Source: Limnochordaceae bacterium (GTDB taxonomy: Bacteria; Bacillota; Limnochordia; Limnochordales; Geochordaceae). Taken from it: 64,000 bases of DNA. Both the position numbers and the translations under genes were made by a program. How positions within the stretch are numbered: position 1 is the first letter of the stretch; every line of letters begins with the position of its first letter. Below the pieces are notes generated by a model. It was given only the letters and a program-made list of their open reading frames with translations. It searched no databases and was not told the origin of the DNA. This document shows, one piece after another, positions 39,127-47,659 of this stretch. The stretch spans positions 682,001-746,000 of the forward strand of contig JADBKR010000008.1 of assembly GCA_014896295.1 (NCBI GenBank). Reading direction: 5' to 3'.

Positions 39127-40449
39127 TCACCGGCCTCCCGTGAGCGTCTGCTGGAGCAGGTACGCGTTGAGCACCACGATGAGCGCCGTCACGGCACCCG
39201 CCACCGCCGTCGTGAGGCGGTGGTTGACCAGCGGCCCCATGATATCCCGGCGGGCCGTAAAGATCACCAGGGGCACCACCGCGAAAGGCAGCCCGAAGCT
39301 GAGCACCACCTGGCTGATGACCAGGGTGCGGGTCGGCTCGAGCCCGAGGGCGATGACGACGAACGAGGGCGCCATGGTCACGATGCGGCGCACCCAGACG
39401 GGGATGTGCCAGTGCAAGAACCCCTGCATGATCACCTGCCCCGACATCGTGCCCACCGTCGAGGAAGAGAGTCCCGACGCCAGTAGCGAGATGGCGAAGA
39501 CCCAGCTGGCGGCCGGCCCCAGCAGCGGCTGCAGGGTGCGGTGGGCGTCCTCGATGGTCGCTACGTGGGTGAGGCCGGCTCTGTGAAAGGTGCTGGCCGC
39601 CATGATCAGCATGGCGGCGTTGACCAGCCCGGCGATGCCCATGGCCAGCACCACGTCGACGACCTCGTAGCGGAACAGGCGTTGCATGAGCCGGGGTTCA
39701 CGGATGACGATGCGGCCCTGGGTGAGACTGGAATGCAAGAAGACGACGTGCGGCATCACGGTGGCGCCCAGGATGCCGGTGGCCAGGAGGACGCTCTCCG
39801 GGCCGGCGAAGCTCGGCACCACCGCGTGGTGGACGATGAGCCCCCAGTCGGGGCGGGCGAGGATGGTCTCGACGACGTAGGCGAGGGCGATGACCCCGAC
39901 CATGGCGCTGATGACCGCCTCGAGCGGGCGGAAGCCGTGGCGCTCCAGGGCCAGGATGACGAAAGTGGCGACGGCCGTGAGCACGGCGCCCCATAGGAGC
40001 GGAATGTGGAAGAGCAGGTTGAAGCCGAGCGCCGCTCCCAGGAACTCCGCCAGGTCCGTGGCCATGGCCACGCCCTCCATGAGCAGCCACATGGGATAGA
40101 GCAGCGGGCGGGGGAGCCGATCGCGCAGCAGCTCGGCCAGGTTGCGGCCCGTGGCGATCCCGAGCTTGGCCGAGAGCGACTGCACGAGCATCGCCATCAG
40201 GTTGCTGGCCAGGATGACCCAGACCAGCCGGTAGCCGAACTGGGCTCCGCCCTGGATGTTGGTGGCGAAGTTGCCCGGATCGACGTACGCCACCGAGGCG
40301 ATGAACGCCGGGCCCAGGAAAGGGAGCAGCCGCTCCCAGGCGCGCCGGCGGCTTGCCCCGTGGAGGACCTCGACGGCCACCGCCACGGTGGATGCGTCCC
40401 GGGAGCGGGCGGGGGCGCCCGCGGCCTCCGCCGGAAACGGGTGTTGCAT
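39127..40449 (-). CDS. mntH: Nramp-family manganese/iron transporter
   Basis: A 440-residue proton-coupled divalent-metal importer with about eleven helices. The metal-binding TM1 motif is DPGNFATN and the TM6 motif is MPHVVFLHSSL; both are intact. ATG 40449 lies only 6 bp from a 14-bp palindromic site resembling a MntR/DtxR box. No strong ribosome-binding site precedes it. The symbol follows the family; manganese versus iron preference cannot be read from sequence. Confidence 0.93.
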   Translation of the reverse strand: MQHPFPAEAAGAPARSRDASTVAVAVEVLHGASRRRAWERLLPFLGPAFIASVAYVDPGNFATNIQGGAQFGYRLVWVILASNLMAMLVQSLSAKLGIATGRNLAELLRDRLPRPLLYPMWLLMEGVAMATDLAEFLGAALGFNLLFHIPLLWGAVLTAVATFVILALERHGFRPLEAVISAMVGVIALAYVVETILARPDWGLIVHHAVVPSFAGPESVLLATGILGATVMPHVVFLHSSLTQGRIVIREPRLMQRLFRYEVVDVVLAMGIAGLVNAAMLIMAASTFHRAGLTHVATIEDAHRTLQPLLGPAASWVFAISLLASGLSSSTVGTMSGQVIMQGFLHWHIPVWVRRIVTMAPSFVVIALGLEPTRTLVISQVVLSFGLPFAVVPLVIFTARRDIMGPLVNHRLTTAVAGAVTALIVVLNAYLLQQTLTGGR

Positions 40450-40455
40450 GGTATG

Positions 40456-40469
40456 TTAGCCATCCCTAA
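40456..40469 (-). promoter_or_regulatory. MntR/DtxR-like operator upstream of the Nramp gene
   Basis: On the gene's strand the site reads TTAGGGATGGCTAA: an imperfect palindrome (TTAG..AT..CTAA) like known MntR/DtxR boxes. It sits directly upstream of the start codon in a locally AT-richer stretch, so metal-dependent repression is likely. Confidence 0.55.
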
Positions 40470-40503
40470 ATGATTATTTCAGCGCGGCTTATCCCGCCTC
40501 ATT

Positions 40504-41875
40504 CTAGCGGTTGGGGGGTTCCCCGGCAACTGCCGCCCCTCCCGTGGCGGAGGGCGAGGGACGCCCTCGCCACGTCGCGCGGTAGCCGATGAACGCCGTG
40601 GCCGCCACCACGCAGGCGCCGGCTGCCGCTGCCAGCACGCCGGGAGGCGACCACCGGTCGTACATCGCGCCGCCGCCGACGGGCCCCAGCATCCTTCCCG
40701 CCTGCACGGCTCCGCCCATGACGCCCTGGAAGAGTCCTGCCCGGTGGGCCGGCGCGATCTCGGCCACGGCTGCCGGGAGCGCGGGGAGCACCAGCATCTC
40801 GCCCAGCGTCAGGATGGCCATGCCGGCTACGAACCCCTCGTAGCGGGGCACCTGCCAGACGAGGAGGAAGGCGGCGGCGAACAGGCTCGTCCCCGCGATC
40901 ATCTGGCTGGGCAGGCTCTTCAGCCACCGGCGCACGACCCCCACGATCAGCGGCTGGGCGAACACGATGATGAGGCCGTTGAGGGTCCAGAGCATGCCGT
41001 ACGAGGAGAGGGGGTATCCGAGCTCCCGCATGTAGACCGAGATGACGGCCTGCCACTGGCTGTACGCCATCCAGATCAGCGCGACCCCCACGGCAATGAG
41101 GCCGAGCGCGGCCAGCGCGCGGCCGGGAGCCTCCCGGTCGAGCGAGACCGCTCGAGCCCGCCGCTGCCTTTGCCGGCCGCGGCCGCCGCAGCCGGGGACC
41201 TCCGCGCGCCGGCGCAAGGGTAGCCGGCAGGGAGCGCCAGACGACCGCCCCGTAGCCCAGGGCCGCCGCGGCGTTGACCAGAAAGGCAGCGGTGAAAGAG
41301 CGCTCCGCGACCACGCCTCCCAGCGCCGTCCCGACGGCGACGCCTGCATTACGGGCGACGTAGAGGAAGTTGAAGCCCTTGCGCCCTCCCTCCGGCCAGG
41401 CGCGGGCCAACAGCGCGCTCTGAGCCGGATCGAGCAGGCCGTAGGCGAAGCCGTTGAGCCCCATGGCGACCACGTAGACGGGCCATATCCGCACGAGGCC
41501 GATCACCGCCAGCATCGCTCCCGCCAGGACCAGGGCCGCCAGCATGACCCGTCTGGGCCCTACCCGGTCGAAGAGCGCCCCGCCGGCCAGCTGGCCGGCC
41601 AGCCCTGCCCCGGACGAGAGCAGCAGCACCAGCCCCGCCACGACCAGGGGCTTGCCCAGCGCGAAGTGGATGTACACCGTGTTGATGGGCCATACGAACG
41701 ACGAACCCGCGGTCAGCACGAAACCCCCCAGCGCCAGCACCCATAACACCGCGGGAACGTCATGCGGTTCACCGATGCCGACGGCTCTGGCCAGCCACGC
41801 TGCAGCTCCTGCCGGCCGCCGCGAGGAACCCGGCAACGCCACGCGCTCGCCCGCTTTCCCGCCCGTCCGGGGCAC
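40504..41875 (-). CDS. Major facilitator superfamily transporter (frameshifted)
   Basis: A 12-helix MFS transporter of about 456 residues after removing one base. The first half has WVLALGGFVLTAGSSFVWPINTVYIHFALG, the A-loop motif GALFDRVGPRRVMLAAL and six helices. The second half, in another frame from about 41170, has ALGLIAVGVALIWMAYSQ, LNGLIIVFAQPLIVGVV and four further helices. The shift lies in the central loop (about 41140-41200). The pattern fits YceI/MdtH-like drug exporters. The start is GTG 41875 or a later codon. Confidence 0.85.
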
Positions 41876-41926
41876 CCTGCGCAGATTCGCACCCGCCGGG
41901 CTGACCCCTGCCGGAGCAGGGTCCGC

Positions 41927-42943
41927 TCAGGCCGGGGCGTAGCGGACGACGGGCTCCTCCACGGCGTGACGGAGCCTGCCGTGCTCGACCAGCCACTCGA
42001 GGTGCGACAGCGCCTCGGCCACGGCAAAGCGGGTGCCGATGAGCTCGGGCTGCGGTCCGAAGAGTTGGAGCTGCACGTCCCACGCGGTGGCGAGCAGGTC
42101 CCCCCGGCCGTCGGCGGCAGCCGCTCGTGCCGAGACGATGGCTTCTACCCGGTCGAGGCGCTCGCGGTGGTGGGCCCGCAGTTCGTCGATGCGCCGGGCA
42201 AGATCCTCGATGGGGTGGCGGTGCCCGGGCAACACGAGCCGGGCGGGGAGCTGCTGCACGCGCTCGAGCGAGCGCAGGTATTCGATCAGCGGGTTGACGC
42301 GGGAGTGGGGCCAGAGGCTGATGTTGGGCGTGATGGGGCGCAGGATGAGGTCGTCGGCCACGAGCAGACGCTCGTCGGGTTCCCACAGCACGAGCAGACC
42401 CTCGGAGTGGCCCGGCGTCCACAACACCTCGAACGACCGGCGCCCCACCCGGATCCGGGAGCCCTCGGCCAGCGGGGTCAAGCGGGGGAGCGGGTGCACC
42501 ATGGCCACCTGCTGCAGGTGGTGTGCCGGGAGCTGGCGGGTTACCTCGGCGGGCACGCCATGGCGCACGAACTGCGCTTCGATCGCCTCTCCCGCGTCGC
42601 TGCCCCCGTCCCAGAACCGTTCGACTTGCGGCAACTCCTTGTCCAGGATCAGCACGGGCGCGTGGCACCGTTGCTGGAGCCAGCCGGCGCAGCCGATGTG
42701 GTCGGGGTGATAGTGGGTCACCACGATCTGCTCGATGTCGGCAAAGCCGATGCCGAGCTCGCCCAGGACCTGTTCCCAGCGAGCCTCGGCTTGCGGGGTG
42801 TGATGCCCGGCATCCACGACGGTCCAGCCGGCGTCGCCCTCGATCAGGTAGCTGTTCACGTAGCGAAGCGGCACCGGGATGGCGATCGGGACCCGCCAGA
42901 TCCCCGGAAACACCTCTTCGTGCGGCGGATCTGCGTGCACCAC
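41927..42943 (-). CDS. Metallo-beta-lactamase-fold hydrolase
   Basis: MBL-fold hydrolase of about 338 residues. The metal ligands are in HYHPDH, TPGHSEG, VADDLIL and PGHRHPI. A C-terminal winged-helix-like tail (RFAVAEALSHLEWLVEHGRL) is typical of the LACTB2/YobT-like branch. A TTG at 43033 would add 30 residues; the tandem GTG at 42943 has GGGGGG 7 nt upstream and is preferred. The substrate is unknown. Confidence 0.85.
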   Translation of the reverse strand: MVHADPPHEEVFPGIWRVPIAIPVPLRYVNSYLIEGDAGWTVVDAGHHTPQAEARWEQVLGELGIGFADIEQIVVTHYHPDHIGCAGWLQQRCHAPVLILDKELPQVERFWDGGSDAGEAIEAQFVRHGVPAEVTRQLPAHHLQQVAMVHPLPRLTPLAEGSRIRVGRRSFEVLWTPGHSEGLLVLWEPDERLLVADDLILRPITPNISLWPHSRVNPLIEYLRSLERVQQLPARLVLPGHRHPIEDLARRIDELRAHHRERLDRVEAIVSARAAAADGRGDLLATAWDVQLQLFGPQPELIGTRFAVAEALSHLEWLVEHGRLRHAVEEPVVRYAPA

Positions 42944-43110
42944 GGGCAAGCCCCCCACACGCTTCCGGGATTCGACGTCCGGGGACCTCTCCCTTGGGAT
43001 CCTCCGGGGGACGACGGGCCGGGGGAGGGGCAACGGGGAGAGACGGCGAGTGCGGCATCGCTGCGGGGAAAAGGACGCGGGTCCAGGCTACCCGGCCCTG
43101 CCGTCCGGGA

Positions 43111-43139
43111 TTGCTGAAGGGGAGGGCGATAGGTAAACT
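43111..43139 (+). promoter_or_regulatory. Predicted promoter of the C39-peptidase cluster
   Basis: TTGCTG (43111-43116), a 17-bp spacer and TAAACT (43134-43139), 41 bp before the peptidase ATG. Confidence 0.55.
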
Positions 43140-43180
43140 AAACTCGCCCCGCCAGAAACCGGCCGCTTGGAAGGTGTTCC

Positions 43181-43894
43181 ATGCAATCACGTGGCTGGAG
43201 CCGCATCCCTGAGCGTGGGAGGATAGCGCGCCTAACCACGGTCATGGCGCTGGGTACGCTACTGGGGATGGCGAGCCTCCTCCGGGGGGCTCCCGGCCGT
43301 GCCATGGGCGTCGACCCGCTCTCGTGGCGGCCCTCGGGAGAGACGGCGGCACGGTTTCTCGGCATCGTGCGGCAGAGTGAGGACCACTCCTGCGGTTACG
43401 CCGCGGTCGCGACGGTGCTCGCGTCGCTTGGCCACCCTGTGAGCGAGCGGGAGCTCATGGACGGCACCGGGCCCGGAGCGAGGTTGCGACCGGCGTCGGT
43501 GGCCGACCTGATCCGGGTGTTCGAGCGCCATGGCGTGCGGGCCCACGCGGTCCGCAGCAGTTGGGAGCAGCTCCGATCCTACTTCGCACGATTCACGCGG
43601 CCCGCCGTCGCGCTGGTCGACCACCGCCGTCGCCACTTCACGGTGCTGCTGGCCGCCGATGCCGACGCCGTGTACCTGGCCGACCCGAGCCTCGGGCACC
43701 AGGTCCTGAGTCCCGCCCGCTTCCAGGCCGGCTGGACCGGCGTGCTCGTACTGGTCGACCCCGACGGCCGGCTGGGTTCTTCCGGACCCGGAAGCGAGAC
43801 GGCGGTGGCAGAGGCGTTGCGGCAGATGCGCCAGAGACATCGCCTGCTCATGCGGTGGCCGGTGGGTGACGGCTGGGCGGGCGGCGGGAGGTGA
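43181..43894 (+). CDS. Exported C39-family (double-glycine-type) cysteine peptidase
   Basis: A 237-residue protein with one N-terminal signal or anchor helix (TTVMALGTLLGMASLLRG) and a C39 domain. The catalytic Cys is in SEDHSCGYAAVATVLASLG, the His in HRRRHFTVLLAADAD and the Asp in VYLADPSLG. No ABC transporter is fused, unlike bacteriocin exporters. The topology places the protease outside the inner membrane, as for FapD-like peptidases. ATG 43181 follows GGAAGGTG. The stop overlaps the next gene (GTGA), and the following genes are a secreted barrel-like protein and a small protein with a C39-like leader. Confidence 0.85.
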   Translation: MQSRGWSRIPERGRIARLTTVMALGTLLGMASLLRGAPGRAMGVDPLSWRPSGETAARFLGIVRQSEDHSCGYAAVATVLASLGHPVSERELMDGTGPGARLRPASVADLIRVFERHGVRAHAVRSSWEQLRSYFARFTRPAVALVDHRRRHFTVLLAADADAVYLADPSLGHQVLSPARFQAGWTGVLVLVDPDGRLGSSGPGSETAVAEALRQMRQRHRLLMRWPVGDGWAGGGR

Positions 43895-44733
43895 GGAAGG
43901 TGGCCTGGATCTCGAGGGACAGGGCTCACCGGGTGGCCCTGGTCGGCGTGACGGTTGCCGCCTGGCTTGGTCTCGGCGGCATGTCCGGCTCGGGGTGCCG
44001 TGCCGCCGGCTTCATCCAGCCCGGCCCGGTCGATGGGTGGAGAGTGCGTCTTTCGATCGAGCGGGCCGCTTCCCCGGGAGGGACCTGGCCGGAGTGGCGG
44101 GACGAGCCCATGTCCGTGGGCCTGGAAGGCTCTCGTCGCTGGGTGTGGAGCGCCGCAGGGGTGGAGTGGCGATCGATCGCAGGCGCTTCGTGGCGGGCAG
44201 TGCATCGATCCGGCCAATCAGACCTCGAGTGGCCTCTCGGGCCGGACGCAGGGCCGTCCGGGAGCTGGGGCGTCCTTTTCGAAGGCGCCAGCCTCGCCCT
44301 CACCGCCTCCGCCCGCGACGAGGCCGGCGCATCGAGCCGCGAGTGGAGCGTGGCGCTGGGAGTGCAGGCGCCCGGCGACGGCGGGCCGTGGTATCCGGTG
44401 CAGACCATCGGGATGACACAAGCCTGGGTCATGGATCCCGCTTTGGTCGCCGTCGGGGGGGCGATGAGCGCGGGCGGGGGCAGCGCTCCTCTTGCCAGGT
44501 GGACTTTGCACGGCCAGTGGATCCACGTGCTTTCGGACCGCCTGGGCCTGCATGCTTCGGTGGAAGCGGGATGGAGCCTCCCCGGCCGGGAGCTGGCGGC
44601 CCGCGTGGCGTCGGGCCTGACCCTCTTCCGGGACAGCCGGAAGGACGTATCGGTGACGGTCTCGTGGAGGCTGGACGACCCGGGCGCCTATGCGCTCTGG
44701 GCGGAGTTGCAGTGGCCCTCGGACGGGGCGTAG
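43891..44733 (+). CDS. Secreted beta-rich protein of the C39 cluster
   Basis: A 280-residue exported protein, GTG start at 43891 coupled to the peptidase. A signal peptide (VALVGVTVAAWLGLGGMSGSG) is followed by beta strands. The C-terminal half alternates hydrophobic and polar residues as in a small outer-membrane barrel (WTLHGQWIHVLSDRLGLHASVEAGW, SVTVSWRLDDPGAYALWAELQW). I do not recognise a family by sequence. By position it could be the outer-membrane conduit for the small product, as FapF is for Fap amyloids; that is inference. Confidence 0.6.
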   Translation: MRKVAWISRDRAHRVALVGVTVAAWLGLGGMSGSGCRAAGFIQPGPVDGWRVRLSIERAASPGGTWPEWRDEPMSVGLEGSRRWVWSAAGVEWRSIAGASWRAVHRSGQSDLEWPLGPDAGPSGSWGVLFEGASLALTASARDEAGASSREWSVALGVQAPGDGGPWYPVQTIGMTQAWVMDPALVAVGGAMSAGGGSAPLARWTLHGQWIHVLSDRLGLHASVEAGWSLPGRELAARVASGLTLFRDSRKDVSVTVSWRLDDPGAYALWAELQWPSDGA

Positions 44734-44783
44734 GCGGGGCCGGCAAGACAGAAGGCGTGCACGGGAGTGAAGGGAGGAGCACG

Positions 44784-45236
44784 GTGGCGACTCACGGTTG
44801 GCGGGCGGTAGCAGCAGCGGTGCTGGTGTCGGCGCTGGCAGTGGTGGTCCCCGCGCCGGCGGCCGGCGCGGCCGAGGTGGCAGGTCCCTTCGACCCGGCG
44901 GATTTTGGCGTGCCTCTGGGTCCGGAGGAGCAGCAACAGCTCTCGGGGGAGTGGTGGCCCATCGCCGTCGGAGCGGCTATCGGAGCCGTGGACGGAGCGT
45001 ACAGCTACGCTCGCTCGTGCGGCTATCACCCGCGCTCCGGGCGGTACTGGACCGGCATGGCGGCCGCCGCCCTGGTCGGGGGCGGCCTGGGTGCCATCAA
45101 CGGGAGCATCCAGGTCGGCATGCGAACGGCCCGGGCCGGCCTTCAGGCGGGATACTCCATCTACTCGTGGGCCCGCACCAAGGTCGTCAACGAGATCAGC
45201 GGCAGGGCCTGGAGCAGCTGGAGCGGGCACTGGTAG
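44784..45236 (+). CDS. Small Gly/Ala-rich exported protein with bacteriocin-like leader motif
   Basis: A 150-residue product, GTG start with GGGAGGAG 4-6 nt upstream. Residues 1-30 form a Sec signal (AAAVLVSALAVVVPAPAAGAA). Residues 45-56 read LGPEEQQQLSGE. This matches the C39 leader pattern at -12 (Leu), -9/-8 (Glu Glu), -4 (Leu) and -2 (Gly), with Glu instead of Gly/Ala at -1. The predicted mature part WWPIAVGAAIGAVDGAYSYA and AAAALVGGGLGAINGS resembles GxxxG-rich two-peptide bacteriocins or amyloid subunits. It follows the peptidase and barrel genes. Function is unproven. Confidence 0.65.
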   Translation: MATHGWRAVAAAVLVSALAVVVPAPAAGAAEVAGPFDPADFGVPLGPEEQQQLSGEWWPIAVGAAIGAVDGAYSYARSCGYHPRSGRYWTGMAAAALVGGGLGAINGSIQVGMRTARAGLQAGYSIYSWARTKVVNEISGRAWSSWSGHW

Positions 45237-45358
45237 TGGGGACCCGGCGGGAGAGCGGCCCGCGCGTGGTGACGCAACGGTAGGAGGAGGGCGGCCGGCC
45301 CCGCCTTCTTCTTCACGTCGGGCAGCCTGCCCCGATGGGCAGCGGAAGGGGCACACTC

Positions 45359-45640
45359 ATGGCAACGGCGAAGTCGAAGCCACGTCCACGGTTCTCCTGG
45401 TGGGGGTTACTCGTCTCCCAGCTGGCGGTCGTGCTGGGCACGGAGCTCGTGGTGTGGTGGGACGTCGGTTTGTTCTGGACGATCGGCTGCATGAGCTACG
45501 CCGCCGGTTACGCGGTGTTCAACTTCCATCCCCCGTACAGGGAGCCCGCACGTCACCTCGCCATCACGTACGGGGTCTGGTTGGCCGGCATGGTCGCCGA
45601 CAAGCTGATTCCCTTCCGCCTGGTGCCTCCCGGGCCGTGA
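45359..45640 (+). CDS. Small membrane protein next to the bacteriocin-like gene
   Basis: A 93-residue protein with a basic N-terminus and about three hydrophobic segments (WWGLLVSQLAVVLGTELVVWW, GLFWTIGCMSYAAGYAVF, ITYGVWLAGMVADKL). I do not recognise it. Its size, topology and position directly after the Gly/Ala-rich gene would suit an immunity or accessory protein. ATG 45359 is preferred; an in-frame ATG at 45335 adds eight residues. The 200-bp gap that follows holds nothing I can assign. Confidence 0.6.
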   Translation: MATAKSKPRPRFSWWGLLVSQLAVVLGTELVVWWDVGLFWTIGCMSYAAGYAVFNFHPPYREPARHLAITYGVWLAGMVADKLIPFRLVPPGP

Positions 45641-45837
45641 ACCCGCTGCCGGGCGACCAGTTCCCGCCGGTGCGGCCGGCCCGTCACGCGTGGGCGTGCG
45701 GCGAAGGTTTACGAGGGAGTCATGGTGGCCGCAACCTCGATGTGCTATGCTGCCATGAGCAGGCCGGACGCAGGTGCCGGCACGGCGGGGCCGTCCACGG
45801 GACGGGAGGGCGGCCCTTGCGAAGGGGTTAACGACCG

Positions 45838-46434
45838 GTGGGTTTGGAGTCGGGCTGGCCATGGATCGTGATTGCGCTCGCCGCGTACCTGTTGGGCTCT
45901 CTGCCGGTGGGGTACGTGACGGCCAAGCGCAAGGGCGGCATCGACATTCGCCGCCACGGAAGCGGTAACGTGGGCGCCACCAACGTGACCCGGGTGCTCG
46001 GAGTGCGGGCGGGCGCGATCGTCCTGGCAGGCGACGTGGCCAAGGGGGCCCTCGCCGCCTGGCTGGGCATGCGCCTCGGGGGCGTCAATGGCGCCGTGCT
46101 GGCGGGCGTGCTGGCCGTGGTCGGGCACGCATGGCCCGTCTTCCTGCGCTTTTCCGGGGGGAAGAGCGTGGCCACGGCCCTGGGCGCGGTCGTGGTCGTC
46201 TCCGGGTGGGTCGCGGGCGCGCTGATCCTGACGTGGGGCCTGGTGGTGCTGGCGACGCGCTACGTGTCGCTGGCCTCCATGGTGAGTGCCTCCAGCGCGC
46301 CCGTGTGGCTGTGGCTGGCCTACCACGACCATGCCGTCTTGGTCGGCGGGCTCGTGATGACGGTGGTGGTCATCCTGCGCCACCGCTCCAACGTGCGGCG
46401 GCTGGTCCAGGGGGCAGAGCACAGGGCTTACTGA
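45838..46434 (+). CDS. plsY: Acyl-phosphate:glycerol-3-phosphate acyltransferase PlsY
   Basis: A 198-residue inner-membrane enzyme that acylates glycerol-3-phosphate at position 1 using acyl-phosphate. It has the three family motifs GSLPVGYV, GSGNVGATNVTRVLG with DVAKG, and the SGGKSVATALG-like glycine-rich loop. There are about five helices. The GTG start follows GGGG. It stands alone between the C39 cluster and the cobalamin riboswitch. Confidence 0.96.
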   Translation: MGLESGWPWIVIALAAYLLGSLPVGYVTAKRKGGIDIRRHGSGNVGATNVTRVLGVRAGAIVLAGDVAKGALAAWLGMRLGGVNGAVLAGVLAVVGHAWPVFLRFSGGKSVATALGAVVVVSGWVAGALILTWGLVVLATRYVSLASMVSASSAPVWLWLAYHDHAVLVGGLVMTVVVILRHRSNVRRLVQGAEHRAY

Positions 46435-46453
46435 GGCGGCCGGCCCGTGGCGG

Positions 46454-46482
46454 TTGCGTGCGGCCGACTGCCAGGGTATCCT
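46454..46482 (+). promoter_or_regulatory. Predicted promoter of the cobalamin-riboswitch operon
   Basis: TTGCGT (46454-46459), a 17-bp spacer and TATCCT (46477-46482), about 45 bp before the riboswitch. Confidence 0.55.
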
Positions 46483-46526
46483 TGACCTGGTAGCGCGTTC
46501 GACAAGCGAGCGAGTTCCCAGCCCCT

Positions 46527-46655
46527 GGTGCCAGGGCGCGTAGCCCTGGCTTAAAGTGGGGAAGTCCGGTGAAAGTCCGGCGCTGTCCCGCAGCGGTAAC
46601 CGGGGCGAGCGCGGCCCAGCCGTGGCCCCGCCCGGAAGCCCGAATACCTGCCAGG
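46527..46655 (+). ncRNA. Cobalamin riboswitch
   Basis: The element shows the B12-box architecture. GGTGCCAGGG opens P1-P2, GGGGAAGTCCGGTGAAAGTC and CGGCGCTGTCCCGCAGCGG give the conserved core, GTAACCGGGG follows, and GGAAGCCCGAATACCTGCCA closes it. It ends about 50 nt before the btuF start. Adenosyl- or other cobalamins should repress btuFCD. Confidence 0.95.
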
Positions 46656-46705
46656 GGAGCCCACACAGGTGACGCCCAGGCAAGGGCGCCTCTCGAGGAA
46701 GGGGA

Positions 46706-47659
46706 GTGGCAAGGGTGCGCACCCGTCCCGGCTTTTCCGGTCCAGGCCGCCTGGGGTGGCTGGCTCTCCTGGTGGCCGTCTTGCTGCTGACCGGTGTCGC
46801 CATCCCGGCGCTTGCGGCGACGAGTTACCCGCTCACGGCGCAGGACGCCCTCGGGGTGACCAGGACCCTACCGTCCGAGCCCCGGCGCATCATCTCGTTG
46901 GTCCCGTCGATCACGGAGGATCTCTGCGCCATCGGTGCGTGCGACCGGCTGGTGGGCGTCGACGACTACTCCGACTACCCCGAGAGCGTCAGGCGGCTGC
47001 CCCGGCTCGGGGGCGTCTACGACCCCAATCCGGAGCGGATCCTGGCGCTCGAGCCCGACCTGGTCCTGCTCAGCAAGTACGGCAAGCTGGCCCAAACCCT
47101 CTCCCAGGCAGGCGTCACCGTCTTCGTGATGGAGACGGAGCGCTTCGAGCACATTTTCGACAACATCGAGACCCTGGGGCTTCTGCTCGACCGCCAGGCC
47201 GAGGCGCGGGCCCTCAACGAGCGCCTGCGGGCCGAAGTCTCCCGGATCGCAGCCTCGGTTGCCGGGCGACCTCGCCCCACCGTTTACTACGAGATCGACG
47301 AGACGCCCTACTCGGTGGGACCCGACTCGTTCATCGGGACGCTCTTGGAGAAGGCCGGAGGGCGCAACGTCGTGCCGGCCAGCCTCGGTACGTTCCCGAA
47401 GATCAGCCCGGAGCTGGTCATCGCCGCAGACCCCGACGTGATCCTCCTCGGAGATGCCCCTTACGGGGTGACCCCGCAAAAACTCGCCTCGCGCCCCGGC
47501 TGGTCCCGTCTGCGGGCGCTGCGGGAGGGGCGAGTCGTGGCGCTGACCCAGGCGCAGGTCGACGTGCTCAACCGGCCGGGCCCGCGGGTGGTGGAGGCGC
47601 TGCGTTTCCTGGTCGAGGCGCTCCATTCCACCGGGAAGCGAGCGGCGAGCGGCCCATGA
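46706..47659 (+). CDS. btuF: Cobalamin ABC transporter substrate-binding protein BtuF
   Basis: A 317-residue periplasmic vitamin B12-binding protein. The signal peptide (LGWLALLVAVLLLTGVAIPALAATS) has no lipobox Cys, so it is predicted to be soluble, as in diderms. The two-lobed BtuF/FhuD fold is shown by PRRIISLVPSITEDLCAIGACDRLVGVDDYSDYPE, NPERILALEPDLVL and YEIDETPYSVGPDSFIGTLLEKAGG. GTG 46706 follows GGAAGGGGA. It is first in the riboswitch-controlled operon. Confidence 0.92.
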   Translation: MARVRTRPGFSGPGRLGWLALLVAVLLLTGVAIPALAATSYPLTAQDALGVTRTLPSEPRRIISLVPSITEDLCAIGACDRLVGVDDYSDYPESVRRLPRLGGVYDPNPERILALEPDLVLLSKYGKLAQTLSQAGVTVFVMETERFEHIFDNIETLGLLLDRQAEARALNERLRAEVSRIAASVAGRPRPTVYYEIDETPYSVGPDSFIGTLLEKAGGRNVVPASLGTFPKISPELVIAADPDVILLGDAPYGVTPQKLASRPGWSRLRALREGRVVALTQAQVDVLNRPGPRVVEALRFLVEALHSTGKRAASGP

